Positions 52,101 through 59,563 of a stretch of DNA of 64,000 nucleotides are shown piece after piece. The DNA is from Rhodoferax sp. TH121 (lineage in GTDB: Bacteria; Pseudomonadota; Gammaproteobacteria; Burkholderiales; Burkholderiaceae_C). The notes under the pieces are model-generated. The model worked only from the letters and a program-made list of their open reading frames with translations, searched no databases and had not been told where the DNA came from. Where the stretch lies: NCBI RefSeq assembly GCF_002251855.1, contig NZ_NOXW01000020.1:186001-250000 (forward strand), given 5' to 3'. Position 1 is the stretch's first letter; every line of letters starts with the position of its first letter. The translations under genes were made by a program, and so were the position numbers.

Positions 52101-54881
52101 AGTATGTCTGCCAGTGCCTATTACAACAACCACTCCACGCCCGGATTGGTGTTGGGCGCCACAGAGTTTGCTGCTTTGCAGCCTTACATTGACGCAGATG
52201 CACTGCAGACCCCTCGCGTGCATTTTGGCCCTGGTCTATCTTTGGCAGACATTCAGTTCTCGTGGAGTGAAGCCATTTCTCCCATCAATGGCAAGCTGCA
52301 CATCACGCTGGATTTGCAATGGGGGCAGGATCAGGGAGTTCGCATTTTGATCCCTGGTGTCTCCGATCCGCTCAACAGTGCAGTGCAACATTTTGAATTC
52401 GCCAACGGATCGGTTGTGAATCTCACGGACCTGATTGCCTTGGCTCCGCCCAAGGTATTGAACCGTGCGCCTACTTTGAGCGACCCCGTAGAGGAACAAG
52501 GGGTTGCGCAAGGGCAGCTGTTCAGTTTCAGTGTGGCGGGCCTTGCTTTCGTGGATCCTGACGATGGTGACACGCTGTCATACGACGCTATCCAGGCCAA
52601 CGGGGAACCTTTGCCAGACTGGCTGAGCTTCGATACGGAAACCGGCATCTTTAGCGGAACGCCTGGCAATGATGATGTAGGCGCGTTGGAGTTGAGCGTT
52701 ACCGCGATCGATCGATTTGGGGAATCGGTCACGACGTCTTTCAATATGACCGTTGTCAACGCCAATGATGCACCTGTCGTTGCCATGGTGGCTGCCGATC
52801 TTGTATGCCAGCAAGCCGAAGCCCTAAGTCTGCAGATCGATGAGAATCTCTTTGCTGACATCGATGTGGGAGACAGTCTGCAGTGGAGTCTAAGCTTGGC
52901 CAACGGTGACCCTTTGCCAAGCTGGCTTAGCTTCGATGCGCTGACCAGAACGCTCCTGGGCACGCCCCAATTCAAAGATACCGGAGTGTTGTCTTTGCAA
53001 GTCACAGTCACTGACACATCGGGCGCAACAAGCAGCCAGACCTTTGCACTGACCGTGAACGAAACTGCAGGACTGCAGGTGACGGGCACTACTGCCGACG
53101 AATCCCTGTTCGGTGGCTCTGGTAGCGACCACATTGATGGAGGCCAGGGGGCCGACACCATGAGCGGTGGCGAAGGCAATGACGTGTACGTTGTCGACAA
53201 TGCACTGGATGGAGTGATGGAGGCCGCCAACGAAGGACATGACCGCGTAGAGAGCGCAGTGAGCTACACCTTGGGTGCCAACCTCGAAGACCTCACCTTG
53301 ACTGGAACCGCGGCGATCAACGGCACCGGCAATGCTGGCAACAACACCCTGGTTGGAAATTCTGCAAATAACAGCCTAAATGGTGGCGCCGGCTCTGACG
53401 TTCTGATCGGCGGAGCTGGGAACGATACCTACAGAGTAGATGTTGCAACCGACATCGTGATTGAAAACCAGAATGAAGGCACTGACATTGTCTCGTCTTC
53501 TGTTATCAGCCTGACTCTAGGCGCAAATATAGAAAACATGGTGCTTCTGGGTTCAGCCGCGCTGAATGGTACTGGCAATGAGTTGGACAACTTCATCACT
53601 GGAAATGCGGGTGCCAATATCCTGGTCGGAGGTCTCGGAAATGACTCCCTGTATGGCGCGGGTGGTGCTGACACCATGAGTGGTGGTCTTGGCAACGACT
53701 CGTTCTATGTGGATAACACGGGAGATGTGGTGTTGGAGTCTGCTGGGGAGGGATCGGATACGGTGATTTCAACCATCAGTTATTCCCTGGGGGGTGAACT
53801 GGAGAACCTCACGCTGGGTGGCACAGCAGCGATCAATGGCACCGGGAACGATCTGGGTAACGTGATGCGTGGCAATGCTGCGAGCAACATGTTGTCGGGT
53901 GGACTCGGGAACGATACTTTGGACGGAAGTGCCGGGGCAGACAGCCTGCTGGGAGGGCTTGGAAACGATATTTACATCGTAGACAACGCAGATGACCAGA
54001 CCGTTGAGTGGGCCAATGAAGGTATTGACACTGTGCGTACCGATCTGTCTTGGACCTTGGGCGCGAATGTTGAAAACCTCACACTCACCGGAACTTTGGC
54101 CTCTAACGCCACCGGCAATGCAGAAGACAACTCTTTGCTGGGGAATGGGGCTAACAACACCTTGGTTGGTGATGCCGGGAACGACATTCTGGACGGTGGC
54201 AACGGTTCGGACACCATGCTGGGTGGAACTGGCAACGACACCTACTATGTGAATCTGACCACTGATGTCGTGCAGGAGTCCTTGAATGAGGGCATTGATA
54301 CCGTCATTACGACCGCGACATTTACCTTGTCAGCCAATGTGGAGAACCTCACCATGACGGGCAATGGGACGATGAACGGAACCGGCAATGAACTCAACAA
54401 CATCCTCCGTGGAAATTGGGGCCTCAATACGCTCACTGCCGGGGCAGGAGACGATGTTCTGGATGGCGGTGCACACCGAGACTATCTCTATGGAGGTACG
54501 GGCAACGATACGTATATTGTTGGCTTGGGTTATGGCAGCGAGACCGTCTACGAGGACGACGCCACCGCTGGCAACACGGACGTGTTGAGCTTTATGTCCG
54601 GCATCGCCTCAGACCAACTGTGGTTCCGCAAGTTGTCGAATGACTTGGAAGTTCAGATCATCGGAACGAGTGATAGGGTGACCCTGACCAATTGGTACTT
54701 GGGCAACCAGCACCACGTGGAGCAGTTCAAGACCAGCGATGGCAAGACTCTGCTGGACAGCCAGGTGCAGAACTTGGTGAGTGCGATGGCAGCGTTCTCG
54801 CCACCCACAGCAGGTCAAACTACGCTGCCAGTCAACTATGCGAATTCGCTGTCTCCAGTGATCGCGGCCAATTGGCAGTGA
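46152..54881 (+). CDS. giant RTX protein with N-terminal lipase domain, type I secreted
   Basis: A 2909-residue secreted protein. Residues about 1-330 resemble a class 3 lipase, with Ser123 in TGHSLGGG and His255 in SLDLHSQA as likely catalytic residues. Calcium-binding RTX nonapeptides (GGxGxDxxx) occur at about 490-537, 803-1350, 1417-1490 and 2310-2790. A beta-sandwich stretch (about 645-775, Calx-beta-like), two HCBP-related segments (near 1490-1570 and 2803-2870), an unassigned region 1573-2097 and two dystroglycan-type cadherin-like domains (2103-2307) are also visible. It has no signal peptide, as expected for C-terminally targeted type I substrates. It overlaps the lipoprotein gene by four bases and follows HlyB/HlyD-like genes. 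Confidence 0.93.
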   Translation: MKMATNIELALMAGAAYESTRNEKNRLPTPVDWASLKHETQDSGFEAVAFVGEGSTLKTSSEIIISFAGTDPYHANLLSDPDGKTNTALANGKWSEQLLQAAQYYLDVRAANPTATITLTGHSLGGGLAALIAVFFDVPSTTFDQAPFAQSALDWPNGDNATILKKLLPATSGVGDGAAAYAAAMAKLSQYLQLRLASTGQVESIPRAENITTLRVEGEFLDGGLATYKPIGVAPELVKQTLWDHGPGGTSLDLHSQALLTAFLQSQKSATANGAPTQTLNEVSKKLTGLLELIFKDKLFAAETDPLSTTENFLDRLVRHEAGVQGSFAADAMVTRFTADLWKLAKEGGLTLNDNGVQNSSHNKLSKTLMAFAMQFYYEGSSNAVDSNKTLFSNVTGGVRFDMADVSKDAKIAIVANKKIDLQKIENGKYQIAGYKYFSDYLKQSTFTDTERQLIQSMLPHMRDWYVQAGSNGLTAADDLNRGAFMLGAKGTDTLTGGAAADLLVGNQGADILQGGAGNDMLMGGSDADTYQFSGTWGKDTLIDSDGLGQLQLAGITLSGGKGAGVANTWKQTLANADVITYRVVDNQLSATGKQLLITKEGDSANSITINHFDLAQATSTAPGSTGYLGIKLNPDKKIAVKESTSSNVWSDSSFTLDSLAGQASSLIEGTAKTFTFYLNQPGKAGETITLELSAQADKFKAILGDSVVDANGAVITLAEGQAQVSIALVQQGEITADASLQLSATYAGAQGTVTSNAWEIQLKDAGEVVKTFRGDQHGAINTTHSTSAYYDWSGTSWAADGTLVNGVEEAGYGDVILGSAGNDKMLGLGGNDALEGLAGNDQIDGGDGNDLIAGGMGADNIKGGAGDDTIFSDAYFRNWDGTALRQHTYVQPVGTPDEWQRPQQWNGQWSLPAGATVFADGGTWGTYELNGVRGTSVYYDVGLDVASDVVDAGDGRDYVRTGAGDDRIQGGAGDDLLYAAAGSDVVEGGTGDDKLYGDEAGVSEDKHGNDFLDGGEGSDLLIGGGRDDVLYGGSGADTLTGDGTVDVQYSGNDYLDGEDGNDQLEGGAKDDILYGGAGDDTLRGDAWYDPQNDGADYLDGEDGKDTLIGGGKDDTLYGGAGDDALYGDGTTDDAHYSGADYLDGEAGNDTLVGGGKDDTLFGGAGDDALYGDNSTNMLAGASHGNDYLDGEDGDDLIQGDGGNDSIYGGDGNDTLWGDALATRVGGQFHGADSIDGGDGNDDITGDGGADTLLGGAGDDRITGDSSLRNSNDVGYLEAQYHGDDFIDGGAGNDSLWGDGGNDTIYGGAGNDTLYGDAGSDYLDGGEGDDTLVAGAGDTVVDEKGTNTLKLADGAAERVHAEGADLLFDYGASGVLRVVNALTGSVASIDGLAMEEWLKGNLLDEVELTTTRAHQRLAGGSGNDRLTANHENATLLGGEGADTLVGSFGDDQLHGGAGNDVVDGGAGNDVLFADEGRDVLRGGAGLDTYVLGRSTGRATVQDDSSEGSVIRLDDSGLGFDNLQASRLQNDLLVSVRGTATSMRIEGYFNQSQPNYLITDNAQNTMTVDALLASSKPSWDGLISGLRQDYKLYARSVVGASAYAQGMTLQADGSWKWTSSYKGSSVSNHVDNITYDRKIVHLDLNTGQYSTTTSTEQVTNVWDTSSWEYSEKSGTALTVNFSEFNQTWNMDGNAINSRSQVLSEYTTWATTQWTQGQVYTFGRDWYETGDYWWAPGPGTEPTEYRQTYAKDSTVRVEYQGILGEESLIAPAGQYLNGPLPTFIPIDYQHYIDSYNLGQTFVPNGTYLIYADRTADIELTVGDSTVYGGGFVYGGVGNSTLSSGHTLVAGTGDQRLEYGQYMVVGDGHNTVIGKTDSSIYVDPNNAGMDLIASSNHNDGAVLDTIYASEGITNWAERYQYAGMLRVSLLEGYRGYFNSIDEARSDFNASVSWTTFDDAVGLGYLSVSQVEALPFLPKLYNMDALASMSASAYYNNHSTPGLVLGATEFAALQPYIDADALQTPRVHFGPGLSLADIQFSWSEAISPINGKLHITLDLQWGQDQGVRILIPGVSDPLNSAVQHFEFANGSVVNLTDLIALAPPKVLNRAPTLSDPVEEQGVAQGQLFSFSVAGLAFVDPDDGDTLSYDAIQANGEPLPDWLSFDTETGIFSGTPGNDDVGALELSVTAIDRFGESVTTSFNMTVVNANDAPVVAMVAADLVCQQAEALSLQIDENLFADIDVGDSLQWSLSLANGDPLPSWLSFDALTRTLLGTPQFKDTGVLSLQVTVTDTSGATSSQTFALTVNETAGLQVTGTTADESLFGGSGSDHIDGGQGADTMSGGEGNDVYVVDNALDGVMEAANEGHDRVESAVSYTLGANLEDLTLTGTAAINGTGNAGNNTLVGNSANNSLNGGAGSDVLIGGAGNDTYRVDVATDIVIENQNEGTDIVSSSVISLTLGANIENMVLLGSAALNGTGNELDNFITGNAGANILVGGLGNDSLYGAGGADTMSGGLGNDSFYVDNTGDVVLESAGEGSDTVISTISYSLGGELENLTLGGTAAINGTGNDLGNVMRGNAASNMLSGGLGNDTLDGSAGADSLLGGLGNDIYIVDNADDQTVEWANEGIDTVRTDLSWTLGANVENLTLTGTLASNATGNAEDNSLLGNGANNTLVGDAGNDILDGGNGSDTMLGGTGNDTYYVNLTTDVVQESLNEGIDTVITTATFTLSANVENLTMTGNGTMNGTGNELNNILRGNWGLNTLTAGAGDDVLDGGAHRDYLYGGTGNDTYIVGLGYGSETVYEDDATAGNTDVLSFMSGIASDQLWFRKLSNDLEVQIIGTSDRVTLTNWYLGNQHHVEQFKTSDGKTLLDSQVQNLVSAMAAFSPPTAGQTTLPVNYANSLSPVIAANWQ
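49035..50100 (+). repeat. long-period tandem RTX modules (43-52 residues)
   Basis: Seven or eight modules, each about 34 residues of RTX core (G.DYLDGEDGND.L.GG..D, DTLYGGAGDDALYGD) followed by a variable 8-18-residue segment that often ends in Tyr/Phe-Ser or His. At DNA level the period is about 130-155 bp. Neighbouring units are up to 80-90 percent alike in the core, suggesting recent duplication. Confidence 0.8.
53150..54520 (+). repeat. five tandem ~90-residue RTX units
   Basis: Each unit contains GGxGND.Y.VDN..D, NEG.DTV, a TLGANLENLTLTGTAAINGTGN-like strand and N.L.GN. At DNA level the period is about 270 bp. These are typical of long RTX proteins of Burkholderiales (from memory). Confidence 0.8.
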
Positions 54882-54891
54882 GGTCGGTACG

Positions 54892-55536
54892 TCAATGCGC
54901 GTGCCCGGGGTGGTTGGCCTGCGCCAGCTCCCCCCGCGCTTGCCGCCACACCTGCCAGCCGCCTTGCAGCGCCAGCGCGGCCATGCCGACTGCTACCAAG
55001 AGGTCGGGCCAGCTGCTGCCGGTGCCGAGTACGCCCAGGGCGGCCAGCATCACGGCGATGTTGCCGATGGCGTCGTTGCGCGAGCACAGCCAGACGCTGC
55101 GCATGTTGGCGTCGCCTTCGCGGAAGGCGTAGAGCATCCAGGCCACGGCAATGTTGGCGGCCAGGGCTATAAAGCCCACCACACCCATGGTGGTGGCATC
55201 GGGCACGCTGCCTTGCCACAGGCTCCAGGCCGCACGGCCCAGCACCAGCAGGCCAAAGCCCATCATGCTGACCGACTTGAGCAGCGCCGCGCGCGCACGC
55301 CATGCCAATGCGGCCGACAGCACGGCCAGCGAGACGCCGTAGTTCAGCGCATCACCCGCAAAGTCAATCGCGTCGGCCAACAGAGACAGGGATCCGGAGC
55401 GCCAGCCGGCCAGCACTTCCACGCCAAACATGGCGGCGTTGATGAGTAGCGCAATCCACAAAATGCGGCGGTAGCGCGCGGGGTTTTGCAGGGTGTGGGC
55501 GGCCGGGGTGTCGTGTTCGCAGCAGTGTTGGCTCAT
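54892..55536 (-). CDS. cation diffusion facilitator family protein (short, no C-terminal domain)
   Basis: A 214-residue membrane protein with about six spans resembling CDF metal exporters. The TM2 metal site reads DAIDFAGD (a DxxxD rather than HxxxD pair). The TM5 region reads SRNDAIGN where HxxxD is usual, so that half-site is altered. It starts with HCCEHDTPAAH and ends HPGHAH, both possible metal-binding tails. The usual cytoplasmic C-terminal domain is missing. Substrate metal is uncertain. It is convergent with the RTX gene, ten bases apart. Confidence 0.8.
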   Translation of the reverse strand: MSQHCCEHDTPAAHTLQNPARYRRILWIALLINAAMFGVEVLAGWRSGSLSLLADAIDFAGDALNYGVSLAVLSAALAWRARAALLKSVSMMGFGLLVLGRAAWSLWQGSVPDATTMGVVGFIALAANIAVAWMLYAFREGDANMRSVWLCSRNDAIGNIAVMLAALGVLGTGSSWPDLLVAVGMAALALQGGWQVWRQARGELAQANHPGHAH

Positions 55537-55613
55537 GGTGTTTCCTGGTTGATGCCTGCATTGGAAACCCTGAAGCCGCTACAGAGTCAAACCCCTGTCG
55601 CCCAGAGGGTGTT

Positions 55614-57071
55614 TCAGCCGCGGCGGCGTTCCAGCTGGGCGTCTTCGTAGTAGCGGGTCTTGGCCTCAAACATGGCCTGGTCGGCCGCATGGATGGCGGA
55701 TTCCACCTCGGCCGCGCTGTGGCAGGCGGCGGTGCCGATGGCCAGGCTGAGTTTTTGGCCGGGGTAGAACTGGTTGTTCAGGTCCAGGATGGATTCGATG
55801 CGTTCGCGCAGGCCTTGCGCGGCGCGCTCGTCGCAGCCGGGCATCAGCGCCACAAACTCGTCGCCGCCAACACGCGCCATACACAGGGGCTGCTGGTCGC
55901 CAGCGGCCTTGGCCAGCACTTCGCCCGCGCGGCGCAGCAGGGCGTCGCCCGCAGCGTGGCCCTGGGCGTCGTTCACCGCCTTCAGGCCATTCAGGTCCAT
56001 GGCCACAATGGCCAGCGGCCAGGGCCCTTTGCGCGAGATGCGGTTGAGCTCTTCCACATAGAAGGCGCGGTTGCGCAGGCGCGTCAGGGCGTCGTGTTTG
56101 CCCAGGTACTCCAGGTAGGCCTCGGCCTTCTTGCGGGCGGTGATGTCCACCAGCGACACCAGCACCATGTCCCAGTGGGCCTCGTGCCCGGGCATCACGG
56201 CAAACTGCATGTGGATGTTGATGAGCTCGCCGCTCAGCGAGTAGTTGATGACCTCACGGGTCTGCACGGTCTTGCCGTTCCACAGGTCCAGCAGCTGGTC
56301 GGCGAACGAGGCGTTCATCTCGCCCTTGAACACCAGGTCCAGCTTGCTGAGCAGATCGGCGCGGCCTGTCGCGGCAAACATGTCCAGCGTGTGCTGGTTC
56401 ACTTCCAGCACGCGGATCTGTTCCATGCAGCGGCCCACAAAGTCGGGGTGCACGCTCAGGAACACCCGGAAGTCCTGTACCCCCGAGTGGCGCACCTCGT
56501 CCATCAGCTGCTTCACGCCACTGAAGTCCTCCACCCACAGCGACACGGGCGACAGGTCAAACAGGTTGCGCGCGTGCTGCTCGCTGCGCTCCAGTTGCAG
56601 GCGCGCCCGGGTGTGGGTGGTTGTGTCTTGCAGCGAGACCATCACGCGGTCCCAGCGCTCCTCGTGGCCGGGCAGGATGCGCACGTGGATCTGCACGTCA
56701 ATGCGCCGCCCGTCCAGCCCGTAGTTGACCGACTGGTTGCTGAACTCCAGCTGGCCATTCCACAGCTGGACCAGCTCGTGCACCATGGGCTCGAACATGT
56801 CACCGCGAAACACCTCGGGCAGGCGGGCGATCAGTTCGTCCTGGCTCTGCGCACCAAACAGGCGCAGGGTCTGCTGGTTGACCTGCAGCACCTGGTAGCA
56901 CTGCGAGCACTGGGCCGCGCGGGCCGGGTCGGCGCGCAAATGGGCTTCCAGGTCGCTCACCCCCTGGGCGCGCCAAGTGTCAAACAGGTCTTTCAGTGCG
57001 CTGTAGTCCTCCAGCCATAAAGAGATGGGGGCGGATTCAAATAGCAGTTCAAAGTCGGTGGCAGCAGTCAT
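55614..57071 (-). CDS. tandem PAS-like sensor and GGDEF diguanylate cyclase, no I-site
   Basis: A 485-residue soluble protein. I chose the ATG at 57071 (MTAATDFELL). Two similar PAS-like sensor units (about residues 8-150 and 160-300) each start with P.SLW.EDYS/FS and contain NQQTLRLFGA or NQHTLDMFAA, so they arose by internal duplication. The GGDEF domain has intact RVGGDEF; the RxxD I-site five residues before it is absent (LCMARV), unlike the two cyclases at 30062-32587. It is divergent from the flavin monooxygenase gene. Confidence 0.9.
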   Translation of the reverse strand: MTAATDFELLFESAPISLWLEDYSALKDLFDTWRAQGVSDLEAHLRADPARAAQCSQCYQVLQVNQQTLRLFGAQSQDELIARLPEVFRGDMFEPMVHELVQLWNGQLEFSNQSVNYGLDGRRIDVQIHVRILPGHEERWDRVMVSLQDTTTHTRARLQLERSEQHARNLFDLSPVSLWVEDFSGVKQLMDEVRHSGVQDFRVFLSVHPDFVGRCMEQIRVLEVNQHTLDMFAATGRADLLSKLDLVFKGEMNASFADQLLDLWNGKTVQTREVINYSLSGELINIHMQFAVMPGHEAHWDMVLVSLVDITARKKAEAYLEYLGKHDALTRLRNRAFYVEELNRISRKGPWPLAIVAMDLNGLKAVNDAQGHAAGDALLRRAGEVLAKAAGDQQPLCMARVGGDEFVALMPGCDERAAQGLRERIESILDLNNQFYPGQKLSLAIGTAACHSAAEVESAIHAADQAMFEAKTRYYEDAQLERRRG

Positions 57072-57156
57072 GGTCGGGGGCAAAAGAAGTGTGCACAAGC
57101 AGTGTAGCTGCGCAAGGTCAATGCCAGGCCCCGTGCAGGGCATGGACAATGGCCCC

Positions 57157-58332
57157 ATGGACAAAACGATGGTGATTGTGGGTGGCGGGATTGGCGGGCT
57201 GGCCGGTGCGCTGGCGGCTGCACGCGCGGGCTTGCCGGTGCGCTTGCTGGAGCAGGCAGCTGCCTTTGGCGAGGTGGGGGCGGGCATCCAGCTGGGGCCC
57301 AATGTGGTGCGTGTGTTGCAGGGCTGGGGCCTGGGCGATGCACTGGCCCGGGTGGCTGCGTTTCCGGCCCGGCTGGAGGTGCGCAATGCCCTGAGCGCCG
57401 CCACACTGGGCGTGCTGCCGCTGGGGGAACACGCGGTGGCGCGGTATGGCGCCGCCTACGCCACGGTCGCCCGGGCCGATCTGCACACCCTGCTGCTGCA
57501 GGCCGTGCAAACCCACCCGGTGGACCTGCAGCTGGCCACCATCCTGACCCAAGTGCAGCAAGATGCCGATGGCGTGCACCTGCAAACAGCCGCTGGGGAC
57601 CGCTGGCAAACGCCACTGCTGGTAGGGGCAGACGGCCTCTGGAGCCGGGTGCGCCAGCACCTGCTGCCCCAGGCGCAGCCGCGCGCCACGGGGCACCTCG
57701 CCTTTCGGGCCATGGTGCGCCAAGACAGCTTGCCTGTCATGCTGCGCAGCCAGGTAGTCACTGCCTGGCTAGGCCCTCGCTTCCATGCGGTGCAATACCC
57801 GGTGCGCGGTGGCGAATGGCTCAATGTGGTGGCCATTGTGCAAGGCCATGTGGAAGGTGACCCGCAGTCCTGGGACCACAGTGCCAATGCCGCTGAACTG
57901 CGCGCGCGCCTGGCCAATGCCCAAGCGCCGCTTTTGGACTTGATCCACACCATCAACGACTGGCGCTTGTGGCCCCTGTACGACCGCCCGCCCGTGGCCG
58001 GCGCTGCCGAGCAGGCCCAAGGCCGCATAGCGCTGCTGGGGGATGCCGCCCACCCCATGCGGCCGTACTTGGCACAGGGCGCGGGCATGGCCATTGAAGA
58101 TGCGCAGCAACTGGTGGCCTCACTAGAGGCCCAGCCAAGGGCTGTGCCTGCAGCATTGGCGCATTACGCCCAGAGCCGCTGGCAGCGCAATGCCCGGGTG
58201 CAAGCACGCGCCATCCGCAACGGCAAGATTTTTCACCTGCAAGGCCCGCTGCGGGTGGGGCGCGACACCGCGCTGCGCCTGCTGGGTGCGCGGCTGTTGG
58301 ATGTGCCGTGGCTCTATGGTTATCGCGCCTGA
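57157..58332 (+). CDS. FAD-dependent aromatic monooxygenase (salicylate/3-hydroxybenzoate hydroxylase-like)
   Basis: A 391-residue class A flavoprotein monooxygenase. The ATG at 57157 gives the GxGxxG motif at residues 9-14 (VGGGIGGLAG); an ATG at 57142 is a possible alternative. The DG motif (VGADGLWSRVRQHL) and the GD motif (LLGDAAHPMRPYLAQGAGMAIEDA) are both complete. Related enzymes hydroxylate salicylate or 3-hydroxybenzoate; which substrate applies here cannot be told. A LysR gene is convergent, with a dispersed repeat in between. Confidence 0.9.
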   Translation: MDKTMVIVGGGIGGLAGALAAARAGLPVRLLEQAAAFGEVGAGIQLGPNVVRVLQGWGLGDALARVAAFPARLEVRNALSAATLGVLPLGEHAVARYGAAYATVARADLHTLLLQAVQTHPVDLQLATILTQVQQDADGVHLQTAAGDRWQTPLLVGADGLWSRVRQHLLPQAQPRATGHLAFRAMVRQDSLPVMLRSQVVTAWLGPRFHAVQYPVRGGEWLNVVAIVQGHVEGDPQSWDHSANAAELRARLANAQAPLLDLIHTINDWRLWPLYDRPPVAGAAEQAQGRIALLGDAAHPMRPYLAQGAGMAIEDAQQLVASLEAQPRAVPAALAHYAQSRWQRNARVQARAIRNGKIFHLQGPLRVGRDTALRLLGARLLDVPWLYGYRA

Positions 58333-58333
58333 A

Positions 58334-58400
58334 TTGCTATTATTTTGGTAGCTGTTTGCGCAGTATCTACGGGGTCTAGAGCACTAAAAGGCTTGAATTT
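58334..58400 (+). repeat. dispersed repeat, copy 9 (monooxygenase/LysR convergent gap)
   Basis: TTGCTATTATTTTGGTAGC, then TGTTTGCGCAGTATCTACGG and GGTCTAGAGC, ending GGCTTGAATTT. It fills the gap between two convergent genes. Confidence 0.85.
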
Positions 58401-59332
58401 CAGCGCAGCAGGTTAGCGCCTTGCCACTGGCCCGTGCTGCACAGCGCACGCACCAGCGCGTGGGTGAGCCGCTCCACGGCCTTGGACGCGCCAGAGCCCG
58501 GGATATGGCCCGAGGCACACAGGGCCAGGGTGCGTGTGAGCGGCGGGCTGCTCACCTTGGTGGCCTGCAGCAGGCCGCTCTCGATTTCGTGCTGGAAGGG
58601 CATCAGCGGCAGCAGCGTGCGCCCCAGCCCGGCCAGCAGGGTGGTGCGCAGAATGCTGATGGAGCTGATGTCTGCCTCCACCTGCGGGGGCGCCAGCCCG
58701 GCGCGCGCGGCGGCTTGGTCGATAGTGGGCCGTACCCCGTGGGGGTTGGCAGGCAGGGTCAAGGGCAGCGCCAGCGCTTGCTTGAGCGGGATGCTGGCCC
58801 GGCGCTTTTTGGCGTCTTGCGCGGGCTCGATCAAATACAGCTGCTCACTGAGCAGCGGCGTGCTCGCAAACTCCGACAACTGCCCATCGTCAAACAGCAC
58901 CGCCAGCTGGATCTGGCCCGTGCGCAGCTGCTTGCTGAGGTTGCCGGTCAGCTCCTCCGTCAGCTCCAGCTGCACCTGGGGCAGCTGCTGGCGCACGGCC
59001 CGCAGCAGCGGCAGCGCCAGCGCGTTCGACACGCTGTGCGGAATGCCAAACACCACCTTGCCACAGGGTGCCGCACTGTCGCTGCGTGCGCTGGCCACCG
59101 CCTCGTCCGCCTGGCGCAGGATGGACACTGCATGCGGGTGGAAGCGGCTGCCCGCCTCGGTCAGCTCCACACCGCGGCGTGAGCGGTGGAACAGCGGCGC
59201 GCCCAGCTCGCCCTCCAGCTGCGCCATCTGGTGGCTCAGGGCCGACTGCGCAATGAACACGCGCTCCGCCGCCTTGGAAAACGAGCCGCTGTCGGCAATG
59301 GCAAGAAAGTAACGGAGTTGGCGCAGTTCCAT
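58400..59332 (-). CDS. LysR-family transcriptional regulator (Nac/Cbl-like)
   Basis: A 310-residue LTTR starting MELRQLRYFLAIADSGSFSK with a classical helix-turn-helix (AAERVFIAQSALSHQMAQLE). The C-terminal effector domain has normal length; its style (FGIPHSVSNALALPLL) resembles the nitrogen-assimilation-type group from memory. A palindrome lies 60 bp upstream. The target is unclear; it is convergent with the monooxygenase and may or may not regulate it. Confidence 0.92.
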   Translation of the reverse strand: MELRQLRYFLAIADSGSFSKAAERVFIAQSALSHQMAQLEGELGAPLFHRSRRGVELTEAGSRFHPHAVSILRQADEAVASARSDSAAPCGKVVFGIPHSVSNALALPLLRAVRQQLPQVQLELTEELTGNLSKQLRTGQIQLAVLFDDGQLSEFASTPLLSEQLYLIEPAQDAKKRRASIPLKQALALPLTLPANPHGVRPTIDQAAARAGLAPPQVEADISSISILRTTLLAGLGRTLLPLMPFQHEIESGLLQATKVSSPPLTRTLALCASGHIPGSGASKAVERLTHALVRALCSTGQWQGANLLR

Positions 59333-59391
59333 GGCGGGCAGGCAGAGTAGGCCGCCATCCTAGCCTATCCATCTGGAATCAAGATGCTTTT

Positions 59392-59406
59392 ATATGCAAT
59401 GCATAT
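59392..59406. promoter_or_regulatory. inverted repeat upstream of LysR gene
   Basis: ATATGCA-A-TGCATAT, within a wider pair CCATCTG (59369-59375) and CAGATGG (59411-59417). Placement suggests an autoregulatory LTTR box. The remainder of the 231-bp gap to the hydrolase stop (59333-59563) has no gene that I can support. Confidence 0.35.
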
Positions 59407-59563
59407 TGGACAGATGGATGGCCGCACCGTCTAATCGCTCCACCCACTCTGCTGTTTTGCACTCTCTGGCTACCCGCCAGAGAGCCAGCCAGACCCGGCG
59501 CTTGCCAGCGGCAGGGACACTCCGTACCCGGGGTGTTGGCGGTGGGTTGCAGGCCTGCGGGAC

